Below are positions 1 to 10,345 of a stretch of DNA of 64,000 bases, in pieces. Each line of letters opens with the position of its first letter. Positions within the stretch are counted from its first letter, which is position 1. The translations under genes and the position numbers were made by a program. Below the pieces are notes generated by a model. It was not told where the DNA came from. It was given only the letters and a program-made list of their open reading frames with translations, and did no database searches. The stretch comes from Zea mays (lineage: Eukaryota > Streptophyta > Magnoliopsida > Poales > Poaceae), in the NCBI RefSeq assembly GCF_902167145.1, contig NC_050097.1, positions 145,105,982-145,169,981 on the forward strand, in the 5' to 3' direction.

Positions 1-104
1 TCGATCCTGTGCCACTATGCATCATATGTGTGAGACTTGGTCCCAGCACACCTGGTGTTTATGTTCGCGCCCGGGTTTTGGACCCCTAAAATTCGGGTGT
101 TACA
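1..104 (+). repeat. E0 5' LTR, terminal 104 bases
   Basis: Identical base for base to 4694-4797. It ends GGGTGTTACA and is followed at once by a PBS-like sequence, which fixes it as the end of a 5' LTR. Confidence 0.93.
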
Positions 105-108
105 GAAG

Positions 109-120
109 TGGTATCAGAGG
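109..120 (+). other. E0 primer binding site
   Basis: TGGTATCAGAGG lies four bases after the LTR end. It matches the 3' end complement of initiator tRNA-Met (TGGTATCAGAGC) at 11 of 12 positions, the primer normally used by plant Gypsy and Copia elements. Confidence 0.8.
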
Positions 121-1403
121 AATGTTGACTGTAGGACGAAACCTAGATAGAACTGGACGACCATTCTTTACTTACCCTTGCTACTCTGATTCTTTCTAAA
201 CTTATCTTAACCTTTTCTCATCTAATTCCGCTTACTCTGATTATTCTTATCTTTTCTTTCTAAAAGACAAAATGTGGATTTCACACTTTGAAATCTCGTA
301 CCTAAAGTGACATTTAGGAATAGGAGACCTAATCTTAGGAACAAAAACAAAACTATTTTTATAGGTATCTATAGGCTTGAATGCTTGTTCTTATGATAAT
401 TGTATGATTTGGATCTTTGATTGAGTGTGATGAGTTGTGGAGTAATGTCCATAATTACATCTGCATATACATATATACATAAATAGAATTCATAAGATAA
501 CTAAACAACTTAGATTATCTATTTCATATAGATCCCTCTTATCTTAAAAGATTCTCTCTTATTTTACTAGATCCATCTTATCTTACAAGGTTCTCTCTTA
601 TCCTAATAGATCCATCTTACCTCAAAAGATTCTACCTTGTCCTTATGGATTCATCTTGTCCTAATAAGCATATTTACCCCACACTAGTAACAACCATGAT
701 CTAATCCAAAGTAATTAGATATTATCTAGTCTAATCTAGTTATACCCAACCTAATCTATATTCTATATAATCTAATATGATCCAATCTAAAGTGGGTTAT
801 TAACAGGTTAGTTAATCTTGGTGAAATAGATTAGACTCTACTTCTATAGTCATGTTTTAACCTAAAGTTGGTGCCCTACACTAACTTGGTCATATACAAC
901 CAACCTGACCTACATGTTGGGTTGCATAACCTGTCTAACCCGACCTAGAAGCAAAACAACAAGACAGATTCTGTTTAAACTTGTTTAACTCATAACCACC
1001 GACTAACCTATTTTTGTTTACCTACGAAACTGCCTTAACCACATATCTCTAATTCGGATAACAACATCAAGAACGAAGATCGAAGAGGATCAACGTCATC
1101 AAGAAAGGATAAGCACCAACTCAACTCTTCAAAGATCAAGTTGAATCGCCAGCGAGATCAAGATCCATAGTTCAGGATGAAGTCTTTCCTTATTATACTC
1201 TTCCTTGCCACAACCTATACTTGCCATAATCGTACCTCATCTGACATAATAGATGGCTAGACATATATATCCATACTTTCCAAATCATCTACTAGCGAGT
1301 ATATAAAAAAAACATGAAACAAAACTTTTGATTCCTAAACCAAACTGGTGCATCCCTTTTCTACTAATCTCGGGGACGAGATTATTTTTAAGGGGGTAGG
1401 ATT
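121..1403 (+). other. E0 non-coding interior
   Basis: About 1.3 kb, AT-rich, no ORF of note on either strand and no recognisable gag or pol motif. The stretch 480-790 is built of short degenerate repeats of the type 'gatccatctta(tc)'. It fits a non-autonomous interior that keeps only leader and 3' UTR sequence. Confidence 0.7.
1366..1403 (+). other. E0 hairpin motif and polypurine tract
   Basis: AATCTCG (1366-1372) and its inverse CGAGATT (1377-1383) form a 7-bp stem with a 4-base loop. The purine run AAGGGGGTAGGATT follows and ends at the LTR start. The same arrangement is found in E2 and E4. Confidence 0.75.
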
Positions 1404-4400
1404 TGTAACACCCACTTTGTAAGAAAAGTCTAGAAAGAGAAATTATATTACTTTATATCTATATGTGTTATCTATGTTTCTCATTTCGTGTGAACACCAT
1501 ATTCAAGAACAAATGATTAATAAAAAGATATACTAATAAATTGTGCATCATGCTGAATTTTAATTTTTGTGTGCATTTTATGATAAATAAAAATGATGTT
1601 ACAAGAATTGGAATAAAGTCCAAAGTAGAATTTGACAATCTAAAAGAAACCCTAGAAAAGGAAAGAAAATGTTAATGTGAGTAAAAATAATATAAAGTAA
1701 ATAAATATAAATCTACCCATACTAGTGTTTATTTTGTAATTTTAATTTGAGTGCAAGTTCACATTTGAATTCAAAATTTGAATCAAAGAGATTATAAAAG
1801 GGGGGAAAGAAAAATATAAAAGAGAAGAACAGGAAAAGCTGAAACAGGAACTGGGCCAAAACCCTAGCTGCGCGGCCCATCTTCGTTCCCCACGCCGCTC
1901 AGCCCAGCCTCTCACACGCGACACACTTACATGTGGGCCCCATCTGTTAGGAGTGTCTTCTTCCTCCCGTTGTGACTTCTCCTCTGGGCGCACCGCACTC
2001 CGTGATCCTTGGTCACATGACACCATGGGCTCAGTCGCGCCACTCCTCCAACTCAGTCCCTGTTGCGCGGACGTGTGGGTCCGTCGCGTTGGTGCTCCCT
2101 TCAACCTCCGGACACCAGACCGGCTGCGCGGATTCCGCAGGTCGCGCCCACCTCGCGCTCCTCCACTGAGTTCACCGCAAGTCCGCAACAAACAACCCCA
2201 ATCCCGCGCTGCCTGTTTGTCTCACCGCTGGATGGGCCCGGAGGGTCGGACTTCCCTTCCACCCCGAGATTTGCGCGTACCTATGAACTACTCCGCCGAG
2301 CTCGTCGGGTGGTTGGGGTCGCCGTGACCGGACTCTCCCCTTTCTGTGCCTCGGGCGATATAAATTCCCCGGTGCACCCAACCCTCAACCTCGGTCTAGA
2401 ATTCTATCCTCGCTGTCGTCACCACGTGGGTTGTGTTAGTGTGGAGCCGTGCTGAGATCTGTCGTCGCCGCAGACCCGCCTGTTGCCATGGCCAGCCTCA
2501 CCGTCGACCCCCCCGGCACGTTCCGCATCGTCGGTAAGAAGTTCTCCTCTGTGCTCGCCTCGTCCTCCTCGTCGCGTAGCATCGATCAATTTTAGATTTA
2601 GGGGCGCTTGGAGTGGAATCATGCGCGCGTCGGTAGCCTCCGCCGTCGCACTTGGGCTGCGCGGCCGCCCTGGTTCGGAGGAAGGGGGGGGGGCACGGCG
2701 TATGTCGTTGATCGTGCGATGGACGGGTGCGATTAGATGCAGAGAAGAGCTAGCGTCAACCGTAGGATCGTCGTTGGGCGGTTCAGATTTAATCACGCGC
2801 ACCCCTTCGCGCGACCAATTTCGGACCGTCGATCCTTGATCGTGCGGTCGGGATGGGTTTTCCGGATCATTAAATCCTGGGCGTGTAATTTGAATCCGAC
2901 GGCCACCAGGTGGCTCCAGTTCACTTAGCGGGGGTGTAATCCGAACCGTTAGATCTTGATCGGGTGGCCCAGATATTACAATACCCCTTCGCCGTGCATT
3001 TTTGTTAAAGAGACCCCGCACTTTACATGAATCAACCCGCACTCCATCCAGGTGGCTGGCTGAGTCTGTGGGAATTTAGCGTGCAGACCCCTGCGTGTTC
3101 CAGAAAATGAGGCCTCGTCCAGAGAATTATAAAATCAGGAAAATGAATTAGAAAATGAGTTTTTAATATAAAAACAATTCATAGAATTTGTATAATTCAT
3201 AGAAAATGCATATAAACTCCAAATTGGTCCATTCCAGTTCCTATAATTTTGTAATATTATTCTCTATCAAATTGTGCCTCTATTTTGGCATGAAAGACTC
3301 ATTAAAATTTATCTAGCACTCAATCTTGTATTAAATGCATAAAACCTTGGAAAATTCATAACTTAAAATCTATAACTCCAAAAATTATGATTCCTGTTCC
3401 TAGGATTCTATTTTAATATGTAGATTATTACTGTGTATTTTGTTTATATATTTGATGTGATGTTCATTTTGCCTATACCATGTTTGTTTGTATTGCTACG
3501 TTTAGCAGTGAGGACACGTGTCATCTGAAGAGCAAGTTGGTACCTAGAATCTCAAGTCCCAGGCAAGTTGTGCCCTTGATCACTTCTTTTTACCCAGTCA
3601 TGTTCTGATTAATCATAATGATCGGCATAGGTTAATTTTGATGGGACCCAATAGGATACCCTAGTTTGACTATCTTTATACCTTGATTACCACTGGACTT
3701 TTTGGGTAGTACTTGCTATTGCTTTATGTGGTTTTGGGTATGAAGATTACACTATTCATGATTATACTTTTGTTATCAGTTGATGTTTATTGTTCATGTT
3801 AAGATCATTATGTTAATTGGAACATGGAGAACCACCCGGGAAAACAGTGCTACCACAAGGGAGGAATGGGACCCCTTGGCTGATTAATTAGGAAAGCTAG
3901 TGGAAGACTACCTTACCCGAAAGGGGCAAGGGCAGTAGGGGAGTGGTCAGTGTAGGGAGGCCCTCGGGAGGATTTTGCTGCGATGGCTGTCCTGCAAGGG
4001 ATTCCTGCATTGGAGCTTCCTATAAACTGTAGCGGGTTTTCTGAAGCTAGTGGAACTTTGTAAAGGCCTCGTAGTGTTACCCTGCCTCGCCTCCTCGGTA
4101 GAGGTGTATGGGAAGTCGCGATCCCTTGGCAGATGGGTAACATGACTTGTGGGTAAAGATGCGCAACCTCTGCAGAGTGTAAAACTGGTATACTAGCCGT
4201 GCTCACGGTCATGAGCAGCTCGGACACTCACATGATTAATTATGGAACTAAATTCAATTTGTCATATGCATTGCATCGCAGGTGATGTTGTTACTTTTGT
4301 TCTACTACTTAATTGGGTTGGTATTTACTTATACTTAGTAATTGCTAATAAAATTTTGACCAACTTTAAAAGCAATGCTCAGCTCTAACCATTCTCTTTG

Positions 4401-4797
4401 GTAAGCCTTACACTTCACATGAGCTCCCACCTTTGGCGAGTTCATACACATTATTCCCCACAACTTGTTGAGCGATGAACGTATGTGAGCTCACTCTTGC
4501 TGTCTCACACCCCCCCACAGGTCAAGAACAGGTACCACAGGATGAGGCGCGTGGAGGATGCTGTGATGAGTTCGTGAGTGGTCTAGGCCGTCGTCTCCCA
4601 GTCAACTTTGGGTTGCTGGATCGTTTCCTCATATGATGTAATTATCTAATTATTTTTGTACAGAACTCCTGTTATATAGTAAAGATGTGACATTCGATCC
4701 TGTGCCACTATGCATCATATGTGTGAGACTTGGTCCCAGCACACCTGGTGTTTATGTTCGCGCCCGGGTTTTGGACCCCTAAAATTCGGGTGTTACA
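1404..4797 (+). repeat. E0 3' LTR (3394 bp)
   Basis: Bounded by the perfect 10-bp inverted repeat TGTAACACCC/GGGTGTTACA. A GC-rich block (about 1870-2960) surrounds a TATA box at 2359-2365; several overlapping short ORFs lie in this block on both strands but none has a recognisable domain, so I treat them as chance. The rest is AT-rich with no gene. Confidence 0.92.
2359..2365 (+). promoter_or_regulatory. TATA box of E0 3' LTR
   Basis: TATAAAT in a GC-rich region of the LTR, preceded by cgggcga and followed by a C-rich stretch. Position and context fit a Pol II core promoter at the U3/R boundary. Confidence 0.6.
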
Positions 4798-4943
4798 GTT
4801 GTCAGATTAAAATACTGTCAAAACTCAATACCGGCCCACCTACAATGACAGCCTCATTGTACACACGGGCTCAGCCCACAAATGTGCTTAACAGAACCCT
4901 CTTACAGATATGCACGCTAGCCACTACGATGAACACAAAATTA
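4798..4943. other. unclassified flank between E0 and MITE
   Basis: 146 bases beginning with the presumed E0 target duplication copy GTTGT and ending with the TTA duplication of the MITE. No ORF or repeat recognised; possibly the older host sequence into which E0 inserted. Confidence 0.4.
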
Positions 4944-5284
4944 GGTCATGTTTGGTTTCTTTAGTCTAGGGACTAAAGTTTAGTTAGGGGACTAAAGTTT
5001 AGCCCCTAACATATTTGGTTCTAGGGGGTAAAAATAGTAAGAATATACTAAATGACTCATAAGAACACTAAAATGGCATTTAACATTCCCTGCTATTAGT
5101 ACAATTGAACTAAATTAGGGGTAAATGTGGAATTAATATGGTTTAGTCCCTTTTAGCATATATGTGAAGGACTAAAGAGTAAATCATTTTAGTCCATATT
5201 TTAGTCCTAGTGTTTGGCAAAAAAGAGACTAAATAGGACTAAAATCTAAAGACTAATCTTTAGTCTCTCTAACCAAACACCTCC
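4944..5284. mobile_element. Tourist-like MITE (PIF/Harbinger type), 341 bp
   Basis: Flanked by the 3-bp duplication TTA (4941-4943 and 5285-5287). The ends are inverted and imperfect: left GGTCATGTTTGGTT, right (inverse) GGAGGTGTTTGGTT, both followed by 'gactaaag'-type repeats. The interior is AT-rich, without an ORF, and repeats 'gactaaa/tttagtc' on both strands, so it can fold on itself. TTA duplications and GG...TGTTTGGTT ends are typical of Tourist elements mobilised by a PIF/Harbinger transposase. Confidence 0.85.
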
Positions 5285-5287
5285 TTA

Positions 5288-6628
5288 CCACCATTTGAAA
5301 ATCGTCGTCGAGGTAGTAATAGCCATCGTCGTTGTCCTCGTCTACATTGTAGATCCATTATTGCATCATCAACTTCGTCCATGCCCATGCTAGAGGGAGG
5401 TGCCTCCGCATCGTCGGTGCCGGTGAGCCTGCCGCAGTCACCGGTGGAGGGTGGCTGCTCTTGCTGAGGAACGCGTCCAGCGTCCTTCGGTGGGTCCTTA
5501 AAAATAGTGTTTATAAACTGTCTAGAAAACAGCGTGATAGTTTTCGGTGGAATATATGGTTGGAAAAAAATAATTGAATTTTTCAGAGACTTCAAAGGTC
5601 TGCTATCCAGGTTACGCAATGGGTGAAAGATCAAATTTGGAGTTTTAGTGCATGTTAGATTAAGTTAGTGTATGTTTTTATCTTTTTTGTTTTTTCTTTT
5701 GCTCCGTCTTCAGGAGACTGTTATCTATTTCTCTTCTAATATATTGAAGAGGCAAGTCTTTTGCCGCTTCCTTTCAAAAAAAGTTTTCGTATACGTAAAA
5801 AACTTAAAACTCTACCCAGTTCGTCTATCGGTCATTCGGTGGATCCTTAAAATACATCACACCTTCTCTTTCACGCCCCTGCGGGCACGGGCACATGCGC
5901 TGAGGCGTGGCGGCCCTCGCCGGTGGCTCGCGGCACGGCATGGCCATGGATTGCATGGCGAGGCCTGGTCAGGTCCGGGTCCGGCACGACATGGCATGGC
6001 CAATAACGGGCGCCCTTGCGAGTGGCGGCGCGGGCGCGTGCATGAACAACACGATGGCAGGGTCTCACAGCGAGCGAGGGGGGGGGGGGGTAATCTTCTT
6101 CCTCCCCATCGGCGTGCTAGCTTGATTCAACTCGTGACCCACGACGATGGATTCGACTCCATGCCTCCATCGCTATTACTATAAGTTTCCTGCACCATTG
6201 GTTTGTGAAACGAAATGAAGCTTGCACAACAGCAAACAACTTCATTCCCACGAGCCGTAATAGCGTTTGTGACGGCGGTAAAAAATAACAGTATGTCCGA
6301 CGGCTCCGACTCAAGCGGTCATGAATAAATAAATCTAGGTAACAACTTCCAGACGCAATGTGCGACTCACTACGCGCACAAAAAATCATCTGCTCGCTGT
6401 AAAATAATTGTATTGGCGAATCACATGAGGATACACATATATGCAGTAAAGAACCCTAGTCAAACACATTCTATGTTAAACTTGTACATATTTGATCTGC
6501 AGGCTCCAGAACTGGTTGGGCTCCAAACACGTTGGAATGATCTACATATTCTATTTTCTATTGAGTAAAGTGTGCTAGCGGTCCACGAACTTGTGACTTA
6601 GCCCCCGAACCCAAGAAACCGGGCAAAC
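5288..6628. other. unclassified low-copy-looking DNA
   Basis: No recognised gene. Short ORFs exist: 121 codons on minus at 5269-5634, which reaches into the MITE, and 170 codons on plus at 5672-6184. Neither shows a domain I know. A GC-rich patch (5870-6110) ends in a run of ten G. An imperfect repeat of about 20 bases ('ttcggtggRtccttaaaa') occurs near 5494 and 5835. From about 6540 the text 'gtaaagtgtgctagcggtccacgaacttg' looks like decayed transposon DNA and resumes after E1 at 15592. The last five bases (6624-6628, CAAAC) are the E1 target duplication. Confidence 0.5.
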
Positions 6629-6872
6629 TGAAAGGGAAATGTGCCCTTGGGCCATTTCTAAGTATTTTGGTGATTGAGTGCCAACACAAAGTGCTTAAAT
6701 GTGAATCTATGCCCATGGATGGACAAAGTGCAAATCAAGAGCAAAGGTATGTTTCTAAGTCTTAGTACATTGGTTTTGTGTACTAATATACTTGTCTAAG
6801 TATCAGAAACAGAAAGAAGAAGAAAAGAGAAGAGTTGGTTGTGTACAGCCAAGAGGCTGTTTCGGTCTGGGG

Positions 6873-7244
6873 CACCGGACTGTCCGGTGGTGCACCGGAC
6901 AGTGTCCGGTGGTGCACCGGACAGTGTCCGGTGCGCCAGGTTGCCTCGGGCGAAGTGGCCGCTCTCGGGAATTCGCCGACGGCGTACGGCTAAAATTCAC
7001 CGGACTGTCCGGTCTGCACCGGACTGTCCGGTGAGCCAACGGTCGGCCGGGCCAACGGTCGGCCGCGCGATCTGCGCGGGACACGTGGCCGAGCCAACGG
7101 TCGGAAGGGGGCACCGGACTGTCCGGTGTGCACCGGACATGTCCGGTGCGCCAACGGCTCCCAGATCTGCAACGGTCGGCTGCGTCATTTTAGGAAGGAG
7201 ATCGGGCACCGGACAGTGTCCGGTGTGCACCGGACTGTCCGGTG
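6873..7244 (+). promoter_or_regulatory. U3 palindrome array with AACGG motifs (E1 5' LTR)
   Basis: Nine copies of CACCGGAC-(T, AGT or AT)-GTCCGGTG at about 6873, 6893, 6915, 6998, 7017, 7112, 7131, 7207 and 7228, each 17-19 bases and nearly perfect palindromes; the copy at 6998 ends GGTC instead of GGTG. CCAACGGTC occurs between them (7036, 7052, 7094), plus further AACGG near 7154, 7173 and 7290. All lie upstream of the TATA box. Conserved LTR palindromes are, to my knowledge, a described Sirevirus trait; the binding factor is not evident here. Confidence 0.85.
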
Positions 7245-7312
7245 CCCCCGATGACAGAAGGCAAGAATGGCCTTCCAGATTTGTGCTCAACGGCTCCTAG
7301 CTGCCTTGGGGC

Positions 7313-7320
7313 TATAAAAG
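7313..7320 (+). promoter_or_regulatory. TATA box of E1 5' LTR
   Basis: TATAAAAG in 'ggggctataaaagggaccc', about 70 bases after the last palindrome. It would drive the genomic transcript that serves as mRNA and reverse-transcription template. Confidence 0.85.
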
Positions 7321-7900
7321 GGACCCCTAGGCGCATGGAGGAGAAGAACAAGCAACCTTAGAGCATTCTTGATCATCCACACTCAGTCTTTGCGCATTCG
7401 TTTGTCATTCTCAGTGATTTGAGCCCCGTTCTAGTGAGAACTTTGAGATAGTCTTTTGAGCTCGATTCTTGGCCGTGTGTGTGCGCATTTTGCTGTGGAT
7501 TTGTGTGTGTTGCTTCCATCCCTTACTCCGTATTTCTTTGTGAATCTCAAGTGTAAGGGCGAGAGGCTCCAAGTTGTGGAGATTCCTCGCAAACGGGATA
7601 TTGAAAGGCAAAGCAAAACACCGTGGTATTCAAGTTGGTCTTTGGACCGCTTGAGAGGGGTTGATTGCAACCCTCGTCCGTTGGGACGCCACAACGTGGA
7701 GTAGGCAAGCGTTGGTCTTGGCCGAACCACGGGATAACCACTGTGTCATCTCTGTGTTTGATCTCTTGTGGTATTGTGTTTTGTTGAGACTTCTCTCTAG
7801 CCACTTGGCGATTATTGCTCTAACACTTAACAAGTTTTTGTGGCTATAAGTTTAAGTTTCACAGGATCACCTATTCACCCCCCCTCTAGGTGCTCTCAAT

Positions 7901-7912
7901 TGGTATCAGAGC
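7901..7912 (+). other. E1 primer binding site
   Basis: TGGTATCAGAGC, two bases after the LTR end, is the exact complement of the initiator tRNA-Met 3' end used to prime minus-strand DNA. Confidence 0.93.
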
Positions 7913-7947
7913 CATTCTCTTCACAAAGGGACTAACCGCCCGAAGAG

Positions 7948-10338
7948 ATGGATCCTAAAGGGAAGTGAATCGTGATCAACGACAAGGAGGAGTCCTTCAT
8001 CAACGAGCCAAGGGATGACAAGTCCAACGACTCGGGCTCGAGCCACAGACGCAAAGATGGGAAGAAGAAGAAGACAAGACGCATCAAGGAGATCGTCTAC
8101 TACGACAGCGATGAGTCTACTTCCTCCCAAAAAGACGACGACCACAACGAATACGAGAGAAAGAAACCGGTCAATTCGAACTTTTCTTTTGATTACTCTC
8201 GTATTCCTCAAAGTACTAATGCTCATTTATTATCTATTCCACTTGGTAAACCTCCTCATTTTGATGGAGAGGACTACGGATTTTGGAGTCACAAAATGCG
8301 TAGTCACTTGTTCTCTCTCCATCCTAGCATATGGGAGATTGTAGAAAGTGGAATGCACTTTGATAGTACGGATAGTCCCATGTTTATTAATGAACAGATT
8401 CATAAAAATGCACAAGCTACTACTGTGTTGCTAGCCTCCTTGTGCAGGGACGAGTACCATAAAGTGAGCGGCTTGGACAATGCCAAGCAGATCTGGGACA
8501 CCCTCAAGATCTCTCATGAGGGGAATGATGTCACCTTGCTCACCAAGATGGAGTTGGTGGAGGGCGAGCTTGGACGGTTCGCAATGATAAGGGGCGAGGA
8601 GCCAACTCAAACATACAACCGTCTCAAGACTCTTATCAACAAAATAAGGAGCTACGGAAGCACGCGTTGGACGGATCACGACGTCGTCCGCCTAATGCTA
8701 AGGTCCTTTACCGTTCTTGATCCTCATTTGGTGAACAATATTCGTGAAAATCCTAGGTACACCAAGATGTCGCCCGAAGAAGTTCTTGGGAAGTTCGTAA
8801 GCGGGCGAATGATGATCAAGGAGGCGAGATATGTGGACGACGCGTTGAACGGTCCTATTCATGAGCCTCAACCCATTGCTCTCAAGGCAACAAGGAGCAA
8901 GGAGGCGCTACCGAGCAAAGTGGCGCAAGTTGAGGCGGCCGGGCTAAACAATGAGGAGATGGCCCTCATCATTAAGCGCTTCAAGACGGCGCTTAAAGGT
9001 CGCAAGGGACAGCCAAGCAAGACCAAGACAAAGGAGAAGCGCTCGTGCTTCAAATGTGGTAAGATTGGTCATTTCATTGCTAACTGTCCCGATAATGAAA
9101 GTGACCAGGAAAAGGGGAACAAAAGGGAGAAGAAGAAGCATTACAAGAAGGCCAAGGGCGAGGCACATATCGGAAAGGAGTGGGATTCGGATTGCTCCTC
9201 CTCCGACTCCGACAATGAAGGACTCGCCGCCACCGCCTTCAACAAGTCATCCCTCTTCCCCAACGAGCGTCACACTTGCCTCATGGCAAGGGAAAAGAAA
9301 GTAAGCACTCATGATGCTAGTACTTATGCTTCTTCAAGTGAGGATGAGTCTAGTGATGATGATGAGATAGATTACTCATGCTTATTTAAGGGATTAGATA
9401 GATCTAAAATTAATAAGATTAATGAGTTGATTGATGCTTTGAATGACAAGAATAGATTACTAGAAAAGCAAGAGGATCTTTTATATGAGGAGCATGATAA
9501 ATTTGTTAGTGCACAAAATTCTCTTGCTCTAGAAATTAAAAGGAATGAAATGCTCTCTAGTGAATTATCTACTTGTCATGAAACCATTGCTACTTTAAAA
9601 GGTGTTAATAATGATTTAAATGCTAAACTAGAAGTGGCAAGTAAATCGAACTCTTGTGTAGAACATGTTTGAACTAGGTGTAAAGATTTTAATGTTGATA
9701 CTTGTAGTGAACACCTAGTTTCAATTTCTAAATTGAATGATGAAGTGGCTAGTCTTAATGCCCAACTTAAGACTAGCAAAAGCGAATTTGATAAATTAAA
9801 ATTTGCAAGGGATGCCTATACGATTGGTAGACATCCCTCAATTAAGGATGGACTTGGCTTCAAGAGGGAAGCCAAGAACTTAACAAGCCATAAGGCTCCC
9901 ATTCCCGCCAAGGAGAAAGGGAAGGCCCCTATGGCTAGTAGTGCTACAAAGAACCATGCTTTTATATATCATGATAGGAGACATACTAGAAATACAAATA
10001 GAAAATATAATGTTTTTGATTCATATGTTTATGATTCTCATGACATGTTTGCTTCTAGTTCTTTCTATGTGCATGATAGGAATGTTGGTAGGAGAAATGT
10101 TGTTCATAACATGGCTAGGAGAAATGTTGTTAATATTCCTAGGAAAGTCAATGAACCTTCTACAATATATCATGCTTTGAATGCTTCCTTTGCAATTTGT
10201 AGAAAGGATAGAAAGGTGATTGCTAGGAAGTTAGGGGCAAAATGCAAGGGTGATAAAACTTGCATTTGGATCCCTAAGGAAATTGTGACTAACCTTGTAG
10301 GACCCAACAAGAGTTGGGTACCTAAGACCCAAGCCTAA
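7948..10338 (+). pseudogene. gag: E1 gag (capsid/nucleocapsid) with two in-frame stops
   Basis: Gag packages the genomic RNA in virus-like particles. The expected ATG at 7948 opens a frame that stops after six codons (TGA 7966-7968), resumes in frame, meets a second TGA at 9670-9672, then runs in the same frame to TAA 10336-10338. Seen: a charged Lys/Ser-rich N-terminus, a UBN2-type Gag domain (about residues 90-300), a zinc knuckle CxxCxxxxHxxxxC near residue 367, an acidic Ser/Asp region and a C-terminal coiled-coil stretch. The end 'SWVPKTQA' parallels the Gag end of E3 and E5. Two single-base stops make full-length Gag unlikely from this copy. The frame overlaps the open pol frame by about 38 bases. 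Confidence 0.92.
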
Positions 10339-10345
10339 ATTTGCC

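Larger units (their letters stand above)
1..4797 (+). mobile_element. E0: Gypsy-type LTR retrotransposon, non-coding, cut by window edge
   Basis: Seen: bases 1-104 are identical to 4694-4797, so they are the end of the 5' LTR. The 3' LTR is complete (1404-4797), begins TGTAACACCC and ends with its exact inverse GGGTGTTACA. A PBS-like sequence follows the 5' LTR and a purine tract precedes the 3' LTR. The interior is only 1.3 kb and has no meaningful ORF, so the element depends on proteins from elsewhere or is an internal-deletion derivative. Family knowledge: the termini and the hairpin before the purine tract match the Tekay/Del chromovirus group. The base run after the 3' LTR (4798-4802, GTTGT) should be one target duplication copy; its partner lies outside the window. 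Confidence 0.88.
6629..7898 (+). repeat. E1 5' LTR (1270 bp)
   Basis: Begins TGAAAGGG, ends CTCTCA, and matches 14339-15586 almost completely. It carries one more 22-bp palindrome unit than the 3' LTR near 6893-6936. U3 holds nine palindromic CCGGAC/GTCCGG modules, then the TATA box at 7313. Confidence 0.97.

Noticed and set aside
2160..2455. Host gene promoter and first exon near the TATA box at 2359
   Set aside because: It lies inside the 3' LTR of E0, whose boundaries are fixed by inverted termini and the identical 5' LTR end.
1742..3042. Several ORFs of 65-207 codons on both strands in the GC-rich part of the E0 LTR
   Set aside because: They overlap in many frames, have no domain, and lie around an LTR TATA box; GC-rich sequence has few stops by chance.
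6873..7244. Regularly repeated palindromes as a possible CRISPR array
   Set aside because: Spacing is irregular, repeats are 17-19 bases with variable centre, and the context is a plant LTR promoter.
6803..7300. Overlapping ORFs on both strands rich in 'HRTVRCAPDCPV'-like text (also 14506-14988, 32023-32724, 39906-40607, 63083-63429)
   Set aside because: They are translations of the GC-rich CACCGGAC/GTCCGGTG palindromes in LTRs, which stay open in several frames at once. Cys-x-x-Cys-like patterns there are by-products, not zinc fingers.
7901..7912. tRNA gene at the TGGTATCAGAGC sites
   Set aside because: Only the 12-base primer complement is present, with no cloverleaf around it.
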